From positions 1 through 14,603 of the forward strand of contig JAGUXS010000069.1 of the NCBI GenBank assembly GCA_020061725.1: 14,603 nucleotides of DNA, in the 5' to 3' direction. Position numbers and translations under genes: made by a program. The notes beneath the pieces were generated by a model. That model saw nothing but the letters and a program-made list of their open reading frames with translations. It ran no database searches and was not told where the DNA came from. Below, one piece after another: positions 7,233 to 12,689 of the stretch. This DNA is from Patescibacteria group bacterium. Its GTDB lineage: Bacteria; Patescibacteriota; Patescibacteriia; UBA2591; PGYQ01. Every line of letters begins with the position of its first letter. The first letter of the stretch is position 1.

Positions 7233-7355
7233 TTTTGTTGGTTCTCCTTCTATTGGTTTTGGTTCTTCTTTTACTTCTTCTACTAGTTTTGATTGTTGTT
7301 TAAAAAGATTTAAAAATCCATTTCTTATTTCGCGTATATTTATTTCTCACATATA

Positions 7356-7382
7356 ATTATAATTAAAAAATAAAAATGTAAA
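7356..7382 (-). promoter_or_regulatory. Possible promoter of the charged helical protein
   Basis: On the minus strand TTTACA (7382-7377) and a perfect TATAAT (7361-7356) are separated by 15 bases, two short of ideal. Transcription would begin around 7349, beside the ATG-TGA at 7352-7347. Confidence 0.35.
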
Positions 7383-7391
7383 GATTAAATA

Positions 7392-7619
7392 TTATAAATA
7401 AAAATTAAAAAATTCTTCTTTTGACAATCCAGTATCATTAATAATGCCATATAATAAAGGTATTTTAATGGTTTTGCCTGAATGTTTTGGAACAACTGTT
7501 CTTCTTTTTGTTAAATAATTTTTTAAAATAATATGGCTTCCTTTTTGACGTTCAATTTCAAATCCAGCTTTTTTTAAAATTTTTAAAACTTTTCTTGAAT
7601 CTAAACTTAGTAATTTCAT
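7392..7619 (-). CDS. hicA: HicA-type toxin (mRNA interferase)
   Basis: A 75-aa protein of the HicA family, a double-stranded-RNA-binding-like fold that cleaves mRNA independently of the ribosome and arrests growth when not bound by HicB. The signature KKAGFEIERQKGSHIILKN (16-34) contains the catalytic His29 in GSH. The second strand TVVPKHSGKTIKIPLLYGIINDTGLSKEEF (41-70) is family-typical. Length is normal and no damage is seen. It is cotranscribed with hicB; only four bases separate the hicB stop from this ATG. Unlike the commonest order, the antitoxin gene comes first. Confidence 0.92.
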   Translation of the reverse strand: MKLLSLDSRKVLKILKKAGFEIERQKGSHIILKNYLTKRRTVVPKHSGKTIKIPLLYGIINDTGLSKEEFFNFYL

Positions 7620-7623
7620 AAAA

Positions 7624-7881
7624 TTAACAATTTGCTCTAACAGGAATTTTTACATTAATGATGCTCATAAATTCATGTTTTGGCAAAAAAACTTCTTTTT
7701 TTTCTTCTAATAAACATTCAAGATAAAGCTCAATGGCTTCTTTAATATTTTTTTCTGTTTCTTCTAAAGTTTCTCCTTGAGTATGGCATCCTTGTAAAAT
7801 TGGCACATAGGCCACATATCCGCCTTCATTTGCCCTTTCATAAACCACAATAAAATTTATATTTTTATTTAATTGTTTCAT
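7624..7881 (-). CDS. hicB: HicB-type antitoxin (short form)
   Basis: An 85-aa antitoxin with the partial RNase H-like HicB fold: strand FIVVYERANEGGYVAYVPILQGCHTQG (10-36), then the helix ETLEETEKNIKEAIELYLECLLEE (37-60). It should bind and neutralise HicA. The C-terminus (LPKHEFMSIINVKIPVRANC) is too short for the ribbon-helix-helix or HTH domain found in longer HicB proteins, so direct DNA binding is uncertain. First gene of the operon; a promoter with an inverted repeat lies at 7900-7937. No Shine-Dalgarno precedes the ATG. Confidence 0.92.
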   Translation of the reverse strand: MKQLNKNINFIVVYERANEGGYVAYVPILQGCHTQGETLEETEKNIKEAIELYLECLLEEKKEVFLPKHEFMSIINVKIPVRANC

Positions 7882-7899
7882 AAAAATTCAAAATTATTT

Positions 7900-7937
7900 T
7901 AACATTTTAATGTTATCAAATTCTATTTTTTTGTCAA
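7900..7937 (-). promoter_or_regulatory. hicBA promoter with overlapping inverted repeat
   Basis: On the minus strand a perfect -35 box TTGACA (7937-7932), a 16-base spacer and TAACAT (7915-7910) form a promoter. The sequence TAACATTTTAATGTTA (7900-7915) is an inverted repeat with 7-bp arms that covers the -10 box, the usual place for a repressor operator. Whether the short HicB binds it is unknown. Confidence 0.5.
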
Positions 7938-7981
7938 ATTTAATAGGACATATAACATAAACACATAACGTTAATTTTTAA

Positions 7982-8121
7982 TTAAACTCCACGGCATTTT
8001 GCTAATTTGTTAAACAATTCAAACGCTGTTTTATATTCTTCTAATTTAGAATTACTCCGTATAATTCATCTTTTGGAAATTTTTTGATTATTTTATAAAC
8101 CCAATTAACATACTGGCGCAT
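7982..8121 (-). pseudogene. Possible frameshifted remnant of a small gene
   Basis: From an ATG at 8121 a 26-codon frame reads through VNWVYKIIKKFPKDELYG and stops with TAG at 8041. In another frame the sequence continues as NSKLEEYKTAFELFNKLAKCRGV and stops at 7982. Both halves have protein-like composition, so they look like one small protein broken by an indel near 8045-8060. The first part resembles the first helix of the four-helix-bundle family (23S rRNA intervening-sequence protein: ...KFPKEELYGL...), but the second part does not clearly fit it. The remainder of the 456 bp between hicB and 8338 holds the hicBA promoter, repeat copy B and a small GC-rich hairpin. Confidence 0.3.
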
Positions 8122-8144
8122 TATTAATTTTATTAAATCTTTGC

Positions 8145-8252
8145 TAATTTTAAAAATATTAAATTTTAGCTAATATTAGCTAAAGAAATTCACTACAACA
8201 AACGCTCTTCTTAAAATGATTTTGTGTTAATTTTAGTTGAATAGTATAATTT
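8145..8252 (-). repeat. 108-109 bp dispersed repeat, copy B
   Basis: Reading on the minus strand it has the same blocks in the same order as copies A, C and D: AAATTATACTATTCA, CTAAAATTAACACAAAAT, GCGTTTGTTGTAGTGAATTT, then the palindrome and AAAATTTAATATTTTT. Here the palindrome is perfect over 20 bp (TTTAGCTAATATTAGCTAAA, 8165-8184). It directly abuts the possible gene remnant at 7982-8121. Confidence 0.85.
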
Positions 8253-8294
8253 TTAGCGAGAATTAAATTTTAATTCATCATAAAATACATCATT

Positions 8295-8311
8295 GCGCAT
8301 GTTTTATGCGC
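8295..8311. terminator. Small GC-rich hairpin downstream of the 8338 gene
   Basis: GCGCAT (8295-8300) and ATGCGC (8306-8311) are perfect arms around GTTTT, 27 bases past the stop of the gene at 8338-8874. It stands out from the AT-rich surroundings, but on the transcribed strand it lacks a T-run, so a terminator role is only tentative. Confidence 0.3.
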
Positions 8312-8337
8312 GCGTTCCACGTGTTTCATATTATGCG

Positions 8338-8874
8338 TTATATATTTCTAGGTTTATATATTGATGTTATAATTACACCGGCAATTATACGCTCAATCAA
8401 CAAATTAACAAGCCAATAAACTATAACTAATTCTGTAATATTTACCCAAAGATAAAGACTAAACATTCCCGGCAATATTCCAATTAGCCAAACTAAAAAT
8501 CCATACCAAATCCCTTTTCCTATTTTTTCTCCCGGAATGCCATGATAAATCAAAGCGAAAACCCAAGTAAATAAAAAATTCAAAATAAAAATTCCTCCAT
8601 AATATATTCCATTAAATGCTGGATCTTGAAAATTAATATCTTTCCAAACTTCTATTGGCTCTAAAAAATAAACCCAATTAAAAAGCCATCCACAAGTTAA
8701 CATTCCCCAAATAGCGCTTACCACAGTAACAACTAACCCGGCTAATAACACTTTTCTAAGGCTAATCTTATCATCTTTAAGCAAACTCCATCCTTTTGGA
8801 ACTTTTGTTTCTTCAGGTATTAAATTTTCCTCTGGCTGTGTTTCTTCTGTAATATTTTTTGTTTCTTCGGTCAT
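8338..8874 (-). CDS. Four-helix integral membrane protein, unknown function
   Basis: A 178-aa protein with an acidic N-terminal stretch of about 35 residues (MTEETKNITEETQPEEN) and four hydrophobic segments, about residues 42-62, 90-110, 120-145 and 148-168. The loop LTCGWLFNWVYFLEPIEVWKD after helix 1 and the segment IYHGIPGEKIGKGIWYGFLVW look conserved rather than random, and the overall pattern resembles small membrane families such as DUF1761, which is only a guess. Translation starts at the ATG at 8874, where AAGGGAGGTGAA is an excellent Shine-Dalgarno; the frame extension to a TTG at 8892 merely reads through that site. It is the last gene of the run proS - unknown - trpS - this gene. 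Confidence 0.8.
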   Translation of the reverse strand: MTEETKNITEETQPEENLIPEETKVPKGWSLLKDDKISLRKVLLAGLVVTVVSAIWGMLTCGWLFNWVYFLEPIEVWKDINFQDPAFNGIYYGGIFILNFLFTWVFALIYHGIPGEKIGKGIWYGFLVWLIGILPGMFSLYLWVNITELVIVYWLVNLLIERIIAGVIITSIYKPRNI

Positions 8875-8877
8875 ATT

Positions 8878-8889
8878 TTCACCTCCCTT
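8878..8889 (-). promoter_or_regulatory. Strong Shine-Dalgarno of the four-helix membrane protein
   Basis: AAGGGAGGTGAA on the minus strand gives eight contiguous matches (GGAGGTGA) to the 16S anti-Shine-Dalgarno, three bases before the ATG. It decides the start at MTEE and is the strongest ribosome binding site in the window. Confidence 0.8.
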
Positions 8890-8897
8890 CAAAATAG

Positions 8898-9878
8898 TTA
8901 TAAGCTAGTTAAAAATCCCACTTTTTCTTTAACTTTTTTCATTGTTTCTCTGGCAATTTTTTGAGCTTTGTTAGCTCCGTCTTGTAAAATTTCATACACT
9001 TCTTTATCTTTTATTTTATAAAACCTCTCTTGAAGCGGCCCTAAAAACTCTAAAACAATTTTTGTTAATTCTTTTTTAAAATCCGCGTAATTTGAATTTT
9101 TAAATTTTTCTTCCGCTTCTTTTTTAGATTGAAAAGATAAAATTTGATAGATAGTTAAAAGATTAAAAATAGCTGGCTTGTCTTTTGAAAATTTTATTTC
9201 CGCGCCAGAATCAGTTACCGCCTTACTAATTTTTTTTCTAATTTCTTCCGACGCATCAAGCAACCCTAAATAATTTAGGGGAGATTTTGCCGATTTGCTC
9301 ATTTTTCTTAATGGATTATCAAGCCCCATAATTCGACACCCCTCTTCTTTAATTAAGGCTTTGGGAATAATAAAAGTTTCACTAAATAATTTATTAAATT
9401 TTTTAGCTAAATCGGCTGTAAATTCTATGTGCTGTTTTTGATCTTCTCCAACCGGAACAATTTCTGTTTGATAAAGTAAAATATCGGCCGCTTGTAAAAC
9501 TGGATAAGAAAAAAGCCCAAGATTAATATTTTTTTTATGTTGTTCCGACTTTTCTTTAAATTGAGTCATTCGCTTAAGTTCTGAAATTGTTGCTAACGTT
9601 CCCAAAATCCAAGCTAATTCTGTGTGCTCATTTATATGAGATTGAATGAAAATAATAACTTTTTTAGGATCAATACCCGCGGCTAAATAAATTTTAGCGA
9701 TTTCCAAACTTTTTTGCCGCAAAATTTCCGGATCTTGTTTAACAGTAATGGCATGATAATTAGCAATAGAAAAAATACATTGATATTGATTTTGTAAATC
9801 TAACCAATTTTTAATTGCTCCGATATAATTTCCAATATGTAAATTCCCCGACGGTAAAATAGCGCTAAAAACTCGCAT
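8898..9878 (-). CDS. trpS: Tryptophanyl-tRNA synthetase
   Basis: Class Ic aminoacyl-tRNA synthetase of 326 aa charging tRNA-Trp in the cytoplasm. HIGN (14-17) follows the PSGNLHIGNYIGA signature, the substrate-binding motif ADILLYQTEIVPVGEDQKQH is at 131-150, and the KMSKS loop is at 192-196. The C-terminal helical anticodon domain is complete (ending VKEKVGFL). Length is normal. The start ATG at 9878 gives the standard MRVFSAILPSG opening. It follows the unknown gene at 9920-10435 by 41 bases and precedes the four-helix membrane gene, suggesting one transcript with proS. Confidence 0.97.
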   Translation of the reverse strand: MRVFSAILPSGNLHIGNYIGAIKNWLDLQNQYQCIFSIANYHAITVKQDPEILRQKSLEIAKIYLAAGIDPKKVIIFIQSHINEHTELAWILGTLATISELKRMTQFKEKSEQHKKNINLGLFSYPVLQAADILLYQTEIVPVGEDQKQHIEFTADLAKKFNKLFSETFIIPKALIKEEGCRIMGLDNPLRKMSKSAKSPLNYLGLLDASEEIRKKISKAVTDSGAEIKFSKDKPAIFNLLTIYQILSFQSKKEAEEKFKNSNYADFKKELTKIVLEFLGPLQERFYKIKDKEVYEILQDGANKAQKIARETMKKVKEKVGFLTSL

Positions 9879-9919
9879 AAATTAAATTGTGGCTTTTTAA
9901 ATTTTAACTTTTTAAAAAA

Positions 9920-10435
9920 TTAATCATTTTCTGACGTAGGATGTTTAAATGTTAAAACCCAATTAGGAATAATTTTCCATTTATTCTGTTTTTTTAAACG
10001 CTCTAATTCTTTTCTTACTTGAGGATAATTTTTAAAATTTTCGCCAAAAGGATCTATAATTCCTTTTTTAATTTTCCATAAATTATTATTATCAACGTCC
10101 TCTTGTGAAACATTATTTTGAGAAATAAAATATCTAATTAATTTTGCATGATCAGTGCTTCCTTCTAAATAATATTTTTCCTTATTTTTTTCTATAATTA
10201 CAAAACATCTTACAACCCGTTGAAATTGTGGTCCTTTTGGAATAGGCAAAATAATATGGTTTTTTTCAGGAATATTATTATATTTTTCTAAAATTTCTTT
10301 TCGTGTCAATTCAACAGCTTCTTTGTTTACTTCTATAGCACTTTTTTCATGAATTTCCATGTGAATTGGGGATAAGGGTCCTGCTGTTTTTTTTAAATTT
10401 GGGGTTTCTATTTTTGTAATAGATTCTGTTTTCAT
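9920..10435 (-). CDS. Conserved-looking cytoplasmic protein, unknown function
   Basis: A 171-aa soluble protein with no signal peptide or membrane segment. The first 30 residues are probably disordered (MKTESITKIETPNLKKTAGP). A helix follows (EVNKEAVELTRKEILEKY, 35-52), then an apparent alpha/beta domain: HIILPIPKGPQFQRVVRCFVIIEKNKEKYYLEGSTDHAKLIRYFISQNNVSQEDVDNNNLWKIKKGII, ending in WKIIPNWVLTF. I do not recognise the family, and no catalytic motif is evident. It is between proS and trpS, so it may be expressed with two tRNA synthetases, but a functional link is speculative. It is separated from proS by a perfect 12-bp hairpin. Confidence 0.8.
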   Translation of the reverse strand: MKTESITKIETPNLKKTAGPLSPIHMEIHEKSAIEVNKEAVELTRKEILEKYNNIPEKNHIILPIPKGPQFQRVVRCFVIIEKNKEKYYLEGSTDHAKLIRYFISQNNVSQEDVDNNNLWKIKKGIIDPFGENFKNYPQVRKELERLKKQNKWKIIPNWVLTFKHPTSEND

Positions 10436-10440
10436 AATAG

Positions 10441-10470
10441 AATAAATATTCTTTACTTAGAATATTTATT
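10441..10470. promoter_or_regulatory. Perfect 12-bp hairpin between proS and the next gene
   Basis: AATAAATATTCT (10441-10452) and AGAATATTTATT (10459-10470) are perfect inverted arms around TTACTT. The hairpin fills nearly the whole 37-bp gap between the proS stop and the ATG at 10435. No T-run follows in the direction of the genes, so it could be a processing site, attenuator or bidirectional weak terminator. Confidence 0.55.
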
Positions 10471-10472
10471 TT

Positions 10473-12212
10473 TTAAATTTTTAAATTTAATTCTAAAAAT
10501 TGTAATAAATTTTCTAATTTTACCAACCTCACTTTTTCCTCGTCGCGTTTTTTTATTTCAACACAATTTTGCTCCAAGGTTTTTTTGCTTACCACAACAC
10601 GCAAAGGAATCCCGATTAAATCCGCGTCAGCAAATTTCTCGCCAGGCCTTATATCCTCTCTGTCATCATATAATACTTCAATGCCATTTTTTTGTAAACT
10701 ATTATAAATTTTTTCTGCTTCTTTTTTAATTCTTAATTTATCATCTTTAATTTCTAATCCTATTAAATAAATTGCGAACGGAGCGACTGATTCTGGCCAA
10801 ATAATTCCTTTTACGTCGTGAAATTTTTCCACAATTGTCGCCATGGTTCGGCCAATGCCTATCCCATAACATCCCATATAAAAAGGCTTTTCTTTTCCAT
10901 CGCTATCAACAAAAGTCGCCCCTTTCATTAAATTTGAATAATGATAACCAAGTTGAAAAATATTTCCAACTTCAATTCCGCGCTTTTCAATTAATTTTCC
11001 CATACCGTTTTTGGCATCATAACCAACTTTAGCTAAAGCAATATCGCCTTCAATGTCGGGATTATAATCGCGATCAATGTTAACATTTATTAAATCTATA
11101 TTTTTTTTATTGCTTCCGCCATAAGCGTTTGCGATTGTTCGCAATGAATCGTCAGCGACAATAATTAATTTAGTTTGTTCGTTAAGTTCATTTTTAATAT
11201 TCACTGGCGAAATAAATCCTGGTTCAGATTTTATTTTTTTTCTAATTTCTTCGTCAGTGGCATGTCTTAAATTAACAGCTTTTATTAAATGCAGTAATTT
11301 CGTTTCATTTACATCAAGATCACCTCTGATAATTGCTAAAATAAATCTATTTTCATTATCAATAAAAAGCACGTCTTTAATTTGTTGCCAAAGAGGCAGA
11401 TTGTGAAAATTAACTCCGTCTTCCATTGTTACCCCTCGCTTCGCTTGAACTTCCGTAAGCGGTTTTTGTTCTTCGTTTTTATTTTTTATTTCTTTTTCAA
11501 AAACAGCGACATCTTCATGACTGGCATAATTTCCATTTTTAGTAATAAAATATTTACTCTCGCCAATTTCTGATTCAACAATAAATTCATGACAATATTC
11601 TCCTCCAATATAACCATTATCAGATTCAACAATTTCGGTTTTTAGTCCTAATCTATTAAAAATTTTGAAATACACTTTTTTCATTTTTTCATATTCAATT
11701 TTAAAATCTTTCTCGTCTTTATGAAAAGAATATCCATCCTTCATAATAAATTCGCGAACTCGAAGTAATCCGCTCCTTGCTCTTAATTCATCTCTAAATT
11801 TTGGAGAAAATTGATAAAGACGAAATGGTAAATCGCGATAACTTGATTTAAATTGACGAACTAAATCAACAAACATTTCTTCGGCTGTTCCTCCCAAAGC
11901 AAATTCAATTCCTCGACGATCTTTTATTTTCATTAATTCAAACCCGGTTGTATTTGTTCTGTTGGTTTCTTTCCATAATTCCAAAGGATGCAAAACTGGC
12001 GTTATCATTTCTTGATAATTAACAGCATCCATTTCTTTCTTAATAAAAGCAATTATTTTTTGTTGAACGCGATGACCAATTGGCAAAAAATAATAACGAC
12101 CGGCAACAGATTCAAAAATAAATCCCCCCTGTTTAAGAAGTTTTGCTGAAACGCTTTTGTCATCGCTTGATGTTGTTTTTGAAGTTTTTAAAAAATAATT
12201 TGAGAATCTCAT
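10473..12212 (-). CDS. proS: Prolyl-tRNA synthetase, bacterial type with editing domain
   Basis: Class II aminoacyl-tRNA synthetase of 579 aa charging tRNA-Pro. Motif 1 region is near 45-75 (LPIGHRVQQKI, MITPVLHPLELW). The proline-pocket segment LGGTAEE (106-112) replaces the more usual LGPTHEE. Motif 2 is FRDELRARSGLLRVREFIMKD (139-159), motif 3 GCYGIGIGRTM (446-456). The inserted editing domain, which deacylates Ala-tRNA-Pro, spans about 225-395 with RGDLDVNETKL at 295-305. GIEVGNIFQLG (411-421) precedes motif 3 and the anticodon domain follows to the end. The MRFSNYFLKT start fits the family. It is the first gene of a leftward run with an unknown gene, trpS and a membrane protein. Confidence 0.97.
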   Translation of the reverse strand: MRFSNYFLKTSKTTSSDDKSVSAKLLKQGGFIFESVAGRYYFLPIGHRVQQKIIAFIKKEMDAVNYQEMITPVLHPLELWKETNRTNTTGFELMKIKDRRGIEFALGGTAEEMFVDLVRQFKSSYRDLPFRLYQFSPKFRDELRARSGLLRVREFIMKDGYSFHKDEKDFKIEYEKMKKVYFKIFNRLGLKTEIVESDNGYIGGEYCHEFIVESEIGESKYFITKNGNYASHEDVAVFEKEIKNKNEEQKPLTEVQAKRGVTMEDGVNFHNLPLWQQIKDVLFIDNENRFILAIIRGDLDVNETKLLHLIKAVNLRHATDEEIRKKIKSEPGFISPVNIKNELNEQTKLIIVADDSLRTIANAYGGSNKKNIDLINVNIDRDYNPDIEGDIALAKVGYDAKNGMGKLIEKRGIEVGNIFQLGYHYSNLMKGATFVDSDGKEKPFYMGCYGIGIGRTMATIVEKFHDVKGIIWPESVAPFAIYLIGLEIKDDKLRIKKEAEKIYNSLQKNGIEVLYDDREDIRPGEKFADADLIGIPLRVVVSKKTLEQNCVEIKKRDEEKVRLVKLENLLQFLELNLKI

Positions 12213-12250
12213 AAAATTAGTTTGTAGCTTGTGACTTATAAAAATTATAA

Positions 12251-12300
12251 TTCTGCATTCTTAATTATTAATTCTGCATTCTGCATTCATAATGCATTCA
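12251..12300. repeat. Short repeated TTCTGCATTC words
   Basis: TTCTGCATTC appears at 12251-12260, the overlapping form ATTCTGCATTCTGCATTC at 12271-12288, and AATGCATTCA at 12291-12300. This is simple-sequence filler upstream of proS. The 477 bp between proS and dnaX also hold repeat copy C, a palindromic element and the dnaX promoter. Confidence 0.6.
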
Positions 12301-12387
12301 TTTTATTTTACCATTTTTTTAAAAAAACAAAAGTTTATTTTTCATTTTAAATTCTTCAGTTAATTCAAAACCAAACCCTCATTAAAT

Positions 12388-12496
12388 AAATTATACTTTT
12401 CAATTGAACTTAACGCAAAATTATTTTAAGGTGGCATTTGTTGCAGTAAATTTTTTTGGCTAATATTAACTAAAATTTAATATTTTTTAAAAATTA
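12388..12496 (+). repeat. 108-109 bp dispersed repeat, copy C
   Basis: Same block order as copies A, B and D: AAATTATACTTTTCA, TTAACGCAAAATTATTTTA, CATTTGTTGCAGTAAATTT, GGCTAATATTAAC and CTAAAATTTAATATTTTT. It has exactly the length of copy A (109 bp). The first hairpin is rearranged here to arms CTTAA (12409-12413) and TTAAG (12426-12430). It lies between the divergent genes proS and dnaX. Confidence 0.85.
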
Positions 12497-12499
12497 AAA

Positions 12500-12544
12500 G
12501 GGGGGATCAGAGTTAAAAAAATGTCTAACATTTTATACTCCCCC
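12500..12544. repeat. REP-like palindromic element, one arm shortened
   Basis: Begins GGGGGGATCAGAGTTAA and ends ATACTCCCCC around an inner perfect hairpin AAAATGT (12518-12524), CTA, ACATTTT (12528-12534). The left arm predicts a right arm AACTCTGATCCCCCC, but the observed one lacks several bases. The form GGGGTCAGA...TCTGACCCC is typical of REP elements mobilised by RAYT transposases; that link is inference. Confidence 0.5.
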
Positions 12545-12572
12545 TGCAAAAAATGCCTATTAAAATTCATAT

Positions 12573-12601
12573 TTGCAAAAGTTTTATAGATAAGATACAA
12601 T
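12573..12601 (+). promoter_or_regulatory. dnaX promoter
   Basis: TTGCAA (12573-12578), a 17-base spacer and TACAAT (12596-12601) fit a housekeeping sigma promoter. Transcription would start near 12608 and give a leader of about 80 bases before the ATG at 12690. Confidence 0.55.
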
Positions 12602-12689
12602 AATTCAATTAAAGATTAAAATTTTCAAATTCTAATTTTTAACTTTAAACTGTAACTTTACATTTTGCGCTTTTAACTTTACACTTTTT

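Noticed and set aside
7347..7352. UGA read as glycine (genetic code 25) to extend the 6963-7232 gene
   Set aside because: None of the other 17 genes, including long ones such as proS and dnaX, has an in-frame TGA, whereas code-25 genomes use it often. A point mutation or restart is simpler.
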